Below are positions 8,164-17,200 of a stretch of DNA of 64,000 nt, in pieces. The position numbers and the translations under genes were made by a program. The notes beneath the pieces are model-generated. The model was not told the origin of the DNA, did not search any database, and saw nothing but the letters and a program-made list of their open reading frames with translations. Position 1 is the stretch's first letter. Each line of letters begins with the position of its first letter. Source of the stretch: Streptomyces sp. CB00316 (GTDB lineage Bacteria > Actinomycetota > Actinomycetes > Streptomycetales > Streptomycetaceae); the NCBI RefSeq assembly GCF_001905595.1, contig NZ_LIXI01000012.1, positions 181,888 to 245,887 on the forward strand, in the 5' to 3' direction.

Positions 8164-11100
8164 GTGTCGCGCCAGGTACTGTCGGTCGGCCCCGGGGACC
8201 GCTTCTCGACGATCGGTGAGGCGCTCGCCGCTGCCCGCACCGGTGCGCTCATCAGCGTCCGACCCGGAACGTACGCGGAGAACCTGGTGATCCACACCCG
8301 GGTCACCCTCACCGCCGCCGAGGGCCGGGGCACGGTGGAGGTCCGGCCGCGTTCGGGCAGCGTCATCGCGTTGCGCGCCGACGCCGTCATGCTCTCCGAA
8401 CTCACTTTCCGTGGCGGCGACTTGGAGCTGCCCGCCGTGGATGTGCGGCGCGGGCAGGCCGCGTTCGACGGGTGCGAGATCGTCGGCGCCGCCTGGACCG
8501 CGATGCTGGCCGGCGGTACAGGCTCCCTCGCGTTGCGGGACTGCCGGGTGAGCAACCCGCAGGGGGCGGGCATCGTGGTGACCTCCACCACGCCCACCAC
8601 CGTCGAGTCCTGCACGCTCGAACACCTCGGCACCAGCGGCATCGTCCTCGCCGAGCAGGGCGAGGCCCGCATCCGCGACTGCACGGTACGCGGCGCCCGG
8701 GGCAACGGCCTCCTGGCCAACGGCGAGACCCGGGGCACCGTCGAGGACTGCGACATCTCCTCCACCGACAAGCCCTCCATCGCCCTGGAGGAGAACTCCG
8801 CCCTCTCGGTCGTGCGGACCGTCGTGCACGACACCAGCACCGGTGTGCACCTCAGCACCGCGGGCCGCACCACGCTGGAGGACGTCCGCGTCACCGGCGC
8901 CTCCGGCAACGGGATCGCCCTGGCCGGCGGCACCGACCCCGTCCTGCGCCGGTGCCGCGTCTCGCGCGTACGCGGTCACGGCGTGGTCGTCACCGACCGG
9001 GCGCGCGGCACCTTCGAGGACTGCTGGGTGGACGGCGCGCAGGGCGCTGCGCTGCGCGTCGCCGGGGCCTCCTCCCCGGCGCTGACCGGGCTGACCGTCC
9101 GCGACTGCGAGGGGGCCGGGCTGCTCCTGGAGGAGGACTCGGCGCCCGAGCTGGACCGCCTGGAGGTGATCGGCTCCTCGCCCGCCGTCGCGCTGCTCGG
9201 CGGCGCCAACCCGCTGCTGCGCCGGGCCCGTCTGGTCGAGCCCGCCGGCGACGGCATCGCGGCGACCCGGGACGCCCGGGGCCGCGTCGAGGACTGTGAG
9301 ATCGTCCGGCCGAAGGGCGCCGGTGTACGGGTGGCCTCCGGTTCCACCCTCTACCTGGCCGGCGGAGGGGTCTCCGACACCGCCACCAGCGGCCTGATCG
9401 TGGAGGACGGCGGCAACGTCACCGTCCGCGACTTCCGCGTCGAGATCTCCGGTGAGGAGGGCGTGGTCGTCGAGGCCGGCGGCGAGCTGACCGCCAACCG
9501 CACATCCGTGCACGCCCCCAAGGGCCACGGCTTCCTGCTCCGCGAGGGCGCGCTCGCCTCGCTCAGCGGCTGCGAGGCGGGCGGCGGTGCCCAGGACGGC
9601 TTCCGGGTCGAGTCCACCGCACCCGTCTCGCTCGTCAACTGCACCGCCCGGGAGAACGAGGGCGGCGGCCTGGTGCAGACCGCTCCCGGCGAACGGCTCG
9701 CCGTGGAGGGCCTGAACAGCGTCAGCAACGGCAAGCGGGACGCCTGGGGCAGCGGCAGCGCCGAGAACACCGACCCGGCAGGCTCCGGCGCCGCCGACGG
9801 GCCCGCCCCCGACCGTGCGGACGGACCCCTCGGCGCCCTCAACGCGCTCATCGGCCTGGAGAACGTCAAACAGCAGGTCCGCACCCTGGTCAACCTCACC
9901 CAGCTCGCCCAGCGCCGCGAGCAACTCGGCATGCCCGCACCCCCGATGAGCAGGCACCTGGTCTTCGCCGGGCCGCCCGGCACCGGCAAGACGACCGTCG
10001 CCCGCCTCTTCGGGGCGATCCTGGCCGAACTGGGCTCGCTGCGCAGCGGCCACCTGGTGGAGGTCTCCCGCGCAGACCTGGTCGCCCAGGTCGTCGGCGG
10101 CACCGCGATCAAGACCTCCGAGACCTTCCAACGGGCACTCGGCGGCGTGCTGTTCATCGACGAGGCGTACACGCTCACCGCGGACAGTGGCAACGGCGGC
10201 GCCGACTTCGGCCGCGAGGCCGTGGACACCCTGCTCAAGCTCATGGAGGACCACCGCGACGACGTGGTGGTGGTCGCGGCCGGATACTCCCGCGAGATGG
10301 ACTCCTTCCTCAGCTCCAACCCGGGCCTGGCGTCCCGCTTCTCGCGGACCGTCGAGTTCGAGAACTACTCCGTGCCCGACCTGGTCGCGATCATGGAGAG
10401 CATGTGCGCCCAGCACCAGTACGAGCTGGGTGAGGGGACCGCGGAGGCGCTGGCCGCACACTTCGGGGCGATGGACCGGGACGCCGGTTTCGGCAACGGC
10501 CGTGCCGCACGCGGGGTGTTCGAGGAGATGGTGGACCGGCAGGCGGTGCGGCTCTCCGCGCAGCCCCAGGTCAGCGAGCGCGATCTGCGGCTGTTGCTCC
10601 CCGACGATGTCTCCGCCACCGCCGTCGCGTCGGCCGCCGGGACCGCCGCACCGGAGGACGACCCGCTCACCCGCCTCGGCGACATGATCGGCCTGGCCGA
10701 GGTGAAGCGTGAGGTCGCCGACCTGGTCAACCTCATCACCACCGCCCGCCACCGGGCCGCCGCCGGGCTCCCCGTCCCCTCGCTCAGCAACCATCTGGTC
10801 TTCACCGGCCCGCCCGGCACCGGCAAGACCACCGTCGCCCGCCTCTACGGCGAGGTCCTCACCCAGCTCGGCGTCCTGCAGCGTGGCCAGTTGATCGAGG
10901 CGGCCCGCGCCGACCTCGTCGGCCGCTACATCGGCCACACCGCCCAGTTGACCCGCGAGGTCTTCGAAAGGGCCCGTGGCGGCGTGCTGTTCATCGACGA
11001 GGCGTACACCCTCACCCCGCGCGGTGGCGGCGCCGACTTCGGCCAGGAGGCGGTGGACACCCTGCTGAAGCTGATGGAGGACCACCGCGACGAGGTCGTC

Positions 11101-11475
11101 GTCATCGTCGCCGGCTACACCGACGAGATGGAACGCTTCCTCGCCTCCAACCCCGGCCTCTCCTCCCGCTTCCCGCGCCGGATCTCCTTCGCCGACTACT
11201 CCTCCGAGGAACTGGTCACCATCGTGCGGGCCCAGGCCGCGAACATGGGGTACGAGTGCGGGCCCGGTACCGGCCCGCTCCTCAAGGAGTACTTCGACGC
11301 GCTGCCCCGGGACCGCTCCTTCGGCAATGCCCGCCTGGCCCGCCAGGTGGTCGAATCGATGGTCACCCGCCAGGCGGGCAGGCTCAGTTCACTGGCCGCG
11401 CCCACCTTGGACGACCTGCGGATCCTCCTCCCGTCGGACGTCACGGCCGTGGTCCCGAAGGCGGTGCCCCGGTGA
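8164..11475 (+). CDS. Beta-helix protein fused to two AAA+ (CbxX/CfqX, EccA-like) ATPase domains
   Basis: 1,103 residues from GTG 8164, with AAGGAGG eight bases upstream. Residues ~1-525 are a right-handed parallel beta-helix: repeated ~23-residue rungs such as VEDCDISS, LRRCRVSRVRGHGVVVT and FEDCWVDGAQGAALRV. Two consecutive AAA+ domains of the CbxX/CfqX type follow. The first has Walker A GPPGTGKTTVARL near residue 602 and Walker B GVLFIDEAYT near 661; the second has the same Walker A near 881 and Walker B near 940. Each is followed by a GREAVDTLLKLMEDHRD or GQEAVDTLLKLMEDHRD block and a sensor region. EccA proteins of mycobacterial ESX systems carry TPR repeats plus one such AAA+ domain; here the TPRs are replaced by a beta-helix and the ATPase is doubled. 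It probably handles substrates in the cytosol. Its stop overlaps the mycosin start (GTGA). Confidence 0.88.
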   Translation: MSRQVLSVGPGDRFSTIGEALAAARTGALISVRPGTYAENLVIHTRVTLTAAEGRGTVEVRPRSGSVIALRADAVMLSELTFRGGDLELPAVDVRRGQAAFDGCEIVGAAWTAMLAGGTGSLALRDCRVSNPQGAGIVVTSTTPTTVESCTLEHLGTSGIVLAEQGEARIRDCTVRGARGNGLLANGETRGTVEDCDISSTDKPSIALEENSALSVVRTVVHDTSTGVHLSTAGRTTLEDVRVTGASGNGIALAGGTDPVLRRCRVSRVRGHGVVVTDRARGTFEDCWVDGAQGAALRVAGASSPALTGLTVRDCEGAGLLLEEDSAPELDRLEVIGSSPAVALLGGANPLLRRARLVEPAGDGIAATRDARGRVEDCEIVRPKGAGVRVASGSTLYLAGGGVSDTATSGLIVEDGGNVTVRDFRVEISGEEGVVVEAGGELTANRTSVHAPKGHGFLLREGALASLSGCEAGGGAQDGFRVESTAPVSLVNCTARENEGGGLVQTAPGERLAVEGLNSVSNGKRDAWGSGSAENTDPAGSGAADGPAPDRADGPLGALNALIGLENVKQQVRTLVNLTQLAQRREQLGMPAPPMSRHLVFAGPPGTGKTTVARLFGAILAELGSLRSGHLVEVSRADLVAQVVGGTAIKTSETFQRALGGVLFIDEAYTLTADSGNGGADFGREAVDTLLKLMEDHRDDVVVVAAGYSREMDSFLSSNPGLASRFSRTVEFENYSVPDLVAIMESMCAQHQYELGEGTAEALAAHFGAMDRDAGFGNGRAARGVFEEMVDRQAVRLSAQPQVSERDLRLLLPDDVSATAVASAAGTAAPEDDPLTRLGDMIGLAEVKREVADLVNLITTARHRAAAGLPVPSLSNHLVFTGPPGTGKTTVARLYGEVLTQLGVLQRGQLIEAARADLVGRYIGHTAQLTREVFERARGGVLFIDEAYTLTPRGGGADFGQEAVDTLLKLMEDHRDEVVVIVAGYTDEMERFLASNPGLSSRFPRRISFADYSSEELVTIVRAQAANMGYECGPGTGPLLKEYFDALPRDRSFGNARLARQVVESMVTRQAGRLSSLAAPTLDDLRILLPSDVTAVVPKAVPR

Positions 11476-12731
11476 GGCCGCCCGTCCGGCGGACCGTCCG
11501 CCTGCTGTACGGGGCCTCTCTCACCGCCGCGCTGGTGGTGCCCTCGGCTGTGCCCGCCCAGGCCGAGCCCCTCTCCCGTACCCCGGCGGCCCTCCCGGCC
11601 GCCGACGGGGCGAAGGGCCAGGAGTTGCCCGGCATGCCCACCGCACTCGACCCCCGGGTGGAGGCCGTCGCCTGCACCCCCGCCTCCGGGGAGAAGGCGA
11701 AGAAGCACGACTGGTCCCGCCAGCGGCTCGACCTGGACCGGCTGCACCGGCACACCACCGGAGCGGGTGTGACCGTCGCGCTGATCTCGACCGGCGTCGA
11801 CCCCGGGGCCGACGGACTCGACGGCCGCGTCACCGCCGAGGGCGAGGCCGCCGACGACTGCGTCGGGCAGGGGACGTTCCTGGCCGGGCTGATCGCCGGG
11901 ACCGGCGGCTCCACCCGCCGCCTGGCCGGGGTCGCCCCGGACGCGAGGATCCTGGCCCTGCGCGGCACCGACCGGCGCGGACGGCCGGACCCCGCGCTCG
12001 TCACGGCGGCGGTACGGGCGGCGACCACCGCCAAGGCCGACGTGATCGCGGTCGCGGTGGCTCTCCCGCGCAAGGACACCGCGCTCACCCGGGCCGTCGC
12101 CGAGGCCCGCAGGGGCGGGGCGGTGGTGGTCGCGGCGGCGACCCCGGAGCCGCCCTCGCGCGGCTCCGCCGACGAGATTCCCTCCCGTACCTACTGGCCC
12201 GCCGGTGAACCGGGAGTCCTCGCCGTCGCCGACATGCTGCCCGCCGGCACCCGCCCGGACGCCGCCCTGCCCACCGCCGACATCGATCTGGCGGCACCGG
12301 GCGCCGGCGTGGTCTCCGGCGGGCCGCGCGGGAAGGGGCACTACCTCGGCGGTGGCGTCGCCGTGGCCACCGCGTACGCGGCCGGGGCCGCCGCGGCCGT
12401 ACGCGCCACCCACCCCGAGGACGCCGCCGACGCGGTCGCCCGTCGGCTGACCGCCACCGCGTACCCGGCCGACATCCCTCAGCTGGACGCCTACGCCGCC
12501 GTCACCACGGTTCTCGGCGCCGCCGGCGCGCCCGCCGCCGGTGCCGAGCGGGCCGCCGAACCCGTGGCCGTACGCGACACCTCCGACACCGACCGCGCCA
12601 CCGGCCGGGCCATCCTCTTCGTCCTCCTCGGATCGGCCGGCGTCCTCTCCCTCCTCTGGGTCGGTTTCGCCCTCACCCGGGCCCGCGCCCGGGGCTGGCG
12701 CCCGGCCGGGGCCGGCACGACCAAGGGCTGA
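11472..12731 (+). CDS. Mycosin-family (MycP) subtilisin-like protein lacking the catalytic triad
   Basis: 419 residues from GTG 11472, overlapping the ATPase stop by four bases. It has a signal peptide (LLYGASLTAALVVPSAVPAQA, cleavage after AQA), a subtilase-like body and a C-terminal membrane helix (AILFVLLGSAGVLSLLWVGF), the mycosin layout. In active mycosins the Asp motif reads V-x-V-I-D-T-G-V; here it is VALISTGV, so Asp is Ser106. The His motif GHGT is GQGTFLAG, so His is Gln133. The Ser motif GTSFAAPYVSG aligns with GVAVATAYAAG, so Ser is Ala297. The oxyanion Asn of the AAAGN stretch also looks replaced (VVVAAATPEP). All catalytic residues are therefore gone while fold and anchor are kept. 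In mycobacteria the mycosin is needed for a stable ESX membrane complex independently of its protease activity, so a structural role is plausible. Confidence 0.88.
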   Translation: MRPPVRRTVRLLYGASLTAALVVPSAVPAQAEPLSRTPAALPAADGAKGQELPGMPTALDPRVEAVACTPASGEKAKKHDWSRQRLDLDRLHRHTTGAGVTVALISTGVDPGADGLDGRVTAEGEAADDCVGQGTFLAGLIAGTGGSTRRLAGVAPDARILALRGTDRRGRPDPALVTAAVRAATTAKADVIAVAVALPRKDTALTRAVAEARRGGAVVVAAATPEPPSRGSADEIPSRTYWPAGEPGVLAVADMLPAGTRPDAALPTADIDLAAPGAGVVSGGPRGKGHYLGGGVAVATAYAAGAAAAVRATHPEDAADAVARRLTATAYPADIPQLDAYAAVTTVLGAAGAPAAGAERAAEPVAVRDTSDTDRATGRAILFVLLGSAGVLSLLWVGFALTRARARGWRPAGAGTTKG

Positions 12732-12737
12732 ACGCGT

Positions 12738-12767
12738 GAGGCGCCCTCCCGTCGGGGAGGGCGCCTC
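12738..12767. terminator. Perfect hairpin terminator between convergent mycosin and eccC genes
   Basis: A 13-bp perfect stem (12738-12750 and 12755-12767) with a GTCG loop lies in the 55-base gap between the + strand mycosin gene and the - strand eccC gene, where it can terminate both transcripts. Confidence 0.85.
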
Positions 12768-12786
12768 ATCGGTGTAACGCTTCGCG

Positions 12787-15700
12787 TCACTCCACCAGCG
12801 CCGTCTGCACCAGCCGCGGTTTGCGGCGCTGGATGTGCAGGGCCCGGCCCGGCGGCAGGTTGAGAGGCTTCGCGTTGCCGAAGAGACGGCCCTCCGTGGG
12901 CGGGCAGGAGAGCAGGACCGCCGGGTTGTTGGCCTCGTCCAGGCGGCGGATCAGCCCGTCGCTCAGTCCGCGTCCCGCGCCCATGGCGCTGCGGGCGACG
13001 ACCAGGTGAAGGCCCATCTCGAAGCCGAGGGTCAGGTTCTCGAAGACCGGCTCGAAGGGGCTCTGGAAGGAGTTCTGGGAGACCATGTCGTAGTCGTCGA
13101 CCAGGATGAACAGGCGTGGGCCGGTCCACCAGTCGCAGGTGCGCATCCGGGCGGGCGAGATGTCGGCGCCGGGCACGCGGGTCTTCATCGCGCGGGCAGC
13201 CCCCTCGATGGTCTCGTTGAGGTTGTCCAGGGAGATGACGTGCCCGATGCGGTACTCCTCGGGGATGGCGTCGACCAGGGTGCGGCGGTAGTCCACCGCG
13301 ATGATCTTCGCCTCCGCGGGGGCGTACCGGGCGGTGATGCCCTTCGTGATCAGGCGCAGCAGATTGGTCTTGCCGCTCTCGGTGTCGCCGACCGCGATCA
13401 GGTGCGGCGTGCGGCTGAAGTCGTGCCAGACCGGCTCCAGCGCGTCCTGGTCGAGACCGAGCGCGAGGCGCATGCCGCCGCCCTCGGTGGACTCGGGCGC
13501 CGGGAGTTCGGAGACCGGCAGCCGGTGCGGGAGCATCCGGACCTGCGGGGCGGACGGCCCGGACCAGTGCCGGGAGATCTCCGCTACCAGGTGGGCGACA
13601 CCTTCGCCGAGGTCCTCCAGGGAGCCGCTGCCGTCCAGGCGGGGCAGGCCGGCGAGGAAGTGCATCTTGCTGTCGGCGGTGATGCCCCGGCCGCCGGTAC
13701 GCGGCACGGTACGGGCCTTGCGGGTGTCGATCTCGGAGTCCATCGGGTCACCCATCCGCAGCTCCAGCCGGGTGGCGGCCTGGTCGCGGACCTGCGCGGA
13801 CAGCTCCACCCAGCGGGTGGTGGTGATGATCAGGTGGATGCCGTAGTTGAGGCCACGCGCGGCCAGTTCGTTGAACTTCGGGATCAGGTCGTCGTAGTCC
13901 TGGCGGACCGTGGACCAGCCGTCCACCACCATGAACACATCGCCGAACGGCTCGTCCGGGAACTCCCCGGCGGCCCGGCGGCGGCGGTAGGACTGCATGG
14001 AGTCCAGCGTGTGGTCCACGAAGAACTGCTCACGGCGGGCGAGGAGCGCCATCACCTCGGCGACGGCCCGGTGCACCCGTTCCGGGTTGAGCCGCGCCGC
14101 GACGCCGCCGACATGCGGGAGCGCGGCGAGCTGGGAGAGGCCACCGCCACCGAAGTCCAGGCAGTAGAACTGGACTTCGGCCGGGGTGTGCGTCAGCGCC
14201 AGGGCGGCGATCAGCGTCCGGGCGAGCGTCGACTTGCCACTCTGCGAACCACCCGCGACGGCGACATGGCCGCCCGCGCCGGACAGGTCCACGATCAGCG
14301 GGTCGCGGCGCTGCTCGAACGGCTTGTCCACCAGCCCGACCGGGACCCGCAGTTTCCCGGTGCCCGGCCAGCGCGCGGCGATCAGGCCGCGCACCTTGTC
14401 CGGCGTGATCCCGGGCAGCAGCGCGTCCAGCGGCGACGGCTCGTCCAGCGGCGGCAGCCACACCTGGTGGGCGTCGGGACCGGAACCCCGCAGCCGCTCC
14501 AGCGCCACATCCAGCAGCGCCTCCTCGTCCTCGGCCTCCTCCGTCTCCGTCTCCGGCTCCGGCGGGGTCTCCAAGGTGCGCGGCACCACCCAGCCGCTGG
14601 TCCACGGCACCACCTGGCTCGCCACCCGGGCCTGCACCACGGCACCGGTCCGACGCCGGTACGTCCCCGAGGAGTACGCGGCACGGAACCGGGTCAGGGC
14701 CTCCACCCCGGACTTCAGGAATCCGCTGCCGGGCGCGGCGGGAAGCTCGTAGGCATCAGGCACGCCGAGCACGCCGCGGCTCTCCATCGCGGAGAAGGTG
14801 CGCAGCCCTATGCGGTACGAGAGGTGGCTCTCCAGCTGGTGCATGCGCCCCTCGTCCAGGCGCTGCGAGGCGAGCAGCAGGTGCACGCCCAGCGACCGGC
14901 CGAGGCGGCCGATCATCACGAACAGCTCCATGAACTCCCGGTGCGTGGAGAGCAGTTCGCTGAACTCGTCCACCACCACGAACAGGCTGGGCAGTGGCGC
15001 GAGGTCCACCCCCGAGGCGCGGGCCCGTTCGTACTCCAGGGCCGAGGTGTAGTTGCCCGCCGACCGGAGGAGCTCCTGACGGCGGATGAGTTCCCCGTGC
15101 AGGGCGTCCTGCATGCGTTCCACCAGGGCCACTTCGTCGGCCAGGTTGGTGATCACCGCGGACGTGTGGGGGAGTTCCTCCAGGCCGAGGAAGGTGGCGC
15201 CGCCCTTGAAGTCGACCAGGACGAAGTTGAGGGTCTCGGAGGAGTTGGTGAGGGCGAGGCCCAGGACGAGGGTGCGCAGGAGCTCGCTCTTGCCGGAGCC
15301 GGTGGCGCCGATGAGCATGCCGTGCGGGCCCATACCGCCCTGCGCGGACTCCTTGATGTCCAACTCCACCGGACGGCCGTCCACGCCGACCGCGATCGGC
15401 ACCCGCAGCCGGCCGGAGCCGGAGTGCCGGTCGAAGAGGGTCTGCGGGTCGTGCCGGTGCAGATCGGGGATACCGAGCAGGGTGGTCAGCTCGACGTCGG
15501 TGTCCAGCGGCTGCGCGATGTCGGTGCCCAGGCTCATCCGGCGCGGGGTGAGCAGCCGGGCCAGCGACTCGGCGCCGAGCGGGCCGAGCCGGTCGGGGCG
15601 GCCGAGCGGCACCGAACGCTCCTTGCGGCTGCGGTCGGTGCGCACCAGGTTCACCTGGTCGGACCCCACGGTCAGCCGCAGCGTGTTGCGGCCGGGCCGC

Positions 15701-16797
15701 CAGCGCAGCGCCCCGGACACGTCCAGGATCAGGGCGTTGCGGTAGCCGTGGCCCTCCCAGCGGTGGCCCTCCGGGACGGCGACGCCGTCCAGCACGATGA
15801 CCGTGTACGGCTCGTCACGGCCGGGACGGGCGTCCGGGTCGAAGCCCGGGCGCTCGGCGAACTCGGCGCCGAGCAGATCGTCCAGCTCGGTGAGGTCGGC
15901 GGTGATCCGGCGGGCCTGCCCCGCCCCGTCCTCCTCGTGCGGATCCAGCACGTGCGGCAGCCACTTGACCCACTCCCAGTCGGGGCGCCGCTCGTCGCTG
16001 ACGCAGAGCGCGATCCACAGCTCCTCGGGCGCGTGGAACACCGCGAGCTGCCCGAGCACGGCCCGCACGAGGGCCCGTACGGCGTCGCTGTCGTCGCCCC
16101 CGCCCGGCTTCGCGGTGTCGCCTTCCGGCGCCTCCTCCGGGCGCAGCAGGATCCGGGCCGAGGAACGCAGGTAGAGGCCCAGCGGCTGCTCGGGGATGGT
16201 GGAGTAGGCGCGGATGAAGCGGCGCAGGGCGTGCGCGCAGAGGGGTTCGAGATCCTCGACCGGGCGGGTGGAGACCGGGTTCAGGGTGAGGGCGAGCTGC
16301 TGTTCCCCGACGGCGAGCCGGACCTCGCCGAAGTCCTCGTCGGCCGGGCGCCGTTCCCACAGCCGGGAGGTGCGGGCCAGCGAGCGGAGCGAGGCGGGCT
16401 CGGGGTGGCGCCATGCCAGCGCCCGCTGCTGCTCCGCGATGGTGGTCCGCACCCGCTTGCGGGTCTGCGCCAGGTAGCGCAGGTAGTCCCGCCGCTCGCC
16501 CTTCAGCCGCTGCTTGCGCTCGCTGGAGCGGCGCATCAGCTGTCCCAGCAGCATGGCACCGGCGGAGAGCGCCATCACACCCATCGCCAGATACATGAAG
16601 ACGCCGTTCCCCCCGCCGGGGCGCAGGAACATCAGCATCATGGACACCGACATCAGGGCCATCGGCAGATAGGTCCACACCGCCGAGGTGTCGGGCACCG
16701 TCTCGGCGAGGACCGGCGGCTCCTGGAGGGTCAACTGCCCCTCGGGCATCTCCGGCCCGCGCCTGCGGGCCGGGCGGCGAAACAGCACGACACTCAA
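12787..16797 (-). CDS. eccC: Type VII secretion motor ATPase EccC (FtsK/SpoIIIE-type)
   Basis: 1,336 residues from a TTG at 16797, preferred because GGAGG lies nine bases upstream and the resulting leader MSVVLFRRPARR matches the conserved EccC start; an in-frame ATG at 16851 would add 18 residues. Two membrane helices lie near residues 40-90. Three FtsK/SpoIIIE ATPase domains follow, each with a Walker A: GATGSGKSELL (~495), GGSQSGKSTLA (~846) and GDTESGKTNLL (~1135). All three P-loops look intact. Single-chain EccC fits the EccCa-EccCb fusion seen in most Streptomyces loci. It is the inner-membrane motor that recognises substrate signals and powers export. It is on the opposite strand from the rest of the locus, divergent from eccD. 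Confidence 0.96.
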   Translation of the reverse strand: MSVVLFRRPARRRGPEMPEGQLTLQEPPVLAETVPDTSAVWTYLPMALMSVSMMLMFLRPGGGNGVFMYLAMGVMALSAGAMLLGQLMRRSSERKQRLKGERRDYLRYLAQTRKRVRTTIAEQQRALAWRHPEPASLRSLARTSRLWERRPADEDFGEVRLAVGEQQLALTLNPVSTRPVEDLEPLCAHALRRFIRAYSTIPEQPLGLYLRSSARILLRPEEAPEGDTAKPGGGDDSDAVRALVRAVLGQLAVFHAPEELWIALCVSDERRPDWEWVKWLPHVLDPHEEDGAGQARRITADLTELDDLLGAEFAERPGFDPDARPGRDEPYTVIVLDGVAVPEGHRWEGHGYRNALILDVSGALRWRPGRNTLRLTVGSDQVNLVRTDRSRKERSVPLGRPDRLGPLGAESLARLLTPRRMSLGTDIAQPLDTDVELTTLLGIPDLHRHDPQTLFDRHSGSGRLRVPIAVGVDGRPVELDIKESAQGGMGPHGMLIGATGSGKSELLRTLVLGLALTNSSETLNFVLVDFKGGATFLGLEELPHTSAVITNLADEVALVERMQDALHGELIRRQELLRSAGNYTSALEYERARASGVDLAPLPSLFVVVDEFSELLSTHREFMELFVMIGRLGRSLGVHLLLASQRLDEGRMHQLESHLSYRIGLRTFSAMESRGVLGVPDAYELPAAPGSGFLKSGVEALTRFRAAYSSGTYRRRTGAVVQARVASQVVPWTSGWVVPRTLETPPEPETETEEAEDEEALLDVALERLRGSGPDAHQVWLPPLDEPSPLDALLPGITPDKVRGLIAARWPGTGKLRVPVGLVDKPFEQRRDPLIVDLSGAGGHVAVAGGSQSGKSTLARTLIAALALTHTPAEVQFYCLDFGGGGLSQLAALPHVGGVAARLNPERVHRAVAEVMALLARREQFFVDHTLDSMQSYRRRRAAGEFPDEPFGDVFMVVDGWSTVRQDYDDLIPKFNELAARGLNYGIHLIITTTRWVELSAQVRDQAATRLELRMGDPMDSEIDTRKARTVPRTGGRGITADSKMHFLAGLPRLDGSGSLEDLGEGVAHLVAEISRHWSGPSAPQVRMLPHRLPVSELPAPESTEGGGMRLALGLDQDALEPVWHDFSRTPHLIAVGDTESGKTNLLRLITKGITARYAPAEAKIIAVDYRRTLVDAIPEEYRIGHVISLDNLNETIEGAARAMKTRVPGADISPARMRTCDWWTGPRLFILVDDYDMVSQNSFQSPFEPVFENLTLGFEMGLHLVVARSAMGAGRGLSDGLIRRLDEANNPAVLLSCPPTEGRLFGNAKPLNLPPGRALHIQRRKPRLVQTALVE

Positions 16798-17200
16798 GGA
16801 AGAGAACCTCCGGTTCACTGACTTTCCGGCCCGCTCCGAATACCGGCCCATCCGGAAGGAGGAAAGACCGCACCCGCCGGATTCCTCGGGCGCGGGTGCC
16901 TCGATGAACGCCGGGTGAATGTTCCGAGCGGATAGCGGGAGCGGTCAACTTCCGTGATGGCCGCCCGTTTGCCGGATTGCTCACCCCGGCCCGCAGTACG
17001 GCCGGTGGCCGCAGGCAGTAGTCTGCATTCACGGAACGCGCCCTGTCCACGCGGGAGTGGCGGGCACCGGGTGCGCGGGCACAATTCCCCTGCCCGGCGA
17101 CCCGGTTCACAGCCACGCGGACTTATCCGTACTGTTCGCACATTCCCTCTCCCGGGGAAGCTTCCTGTCAAAGCCTGCACGGAAGACGAGAGTTCTGCTG
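16798..17200. promoter_or_regulatory. Divergent intergenic region between eccC and eccD
   Basis: 403 bases with no convincing gene. It must contain the minus-strand eccC ribosome site (GGAGG) and promoters for both transcripts. I could not identify a confident -10/-35 pair, hairpin or operator. Confidence 0.45.

Noticed and set aside
7219..11085. Long minus-strand frame opposite the beta-helix/AAA+ gene
   Set aside because: No domain, no ribosome site, and the periodic sequence merely mirrors the beta-helix and AAA+ repeats of the plus strand.
12835..16821. Long plus-strand frame opposite eccC
   Set aside because: Composition is shadow-like (His/Gln/Arg/Gly-rich) and it lies fully over a clear EccC on the other strand.
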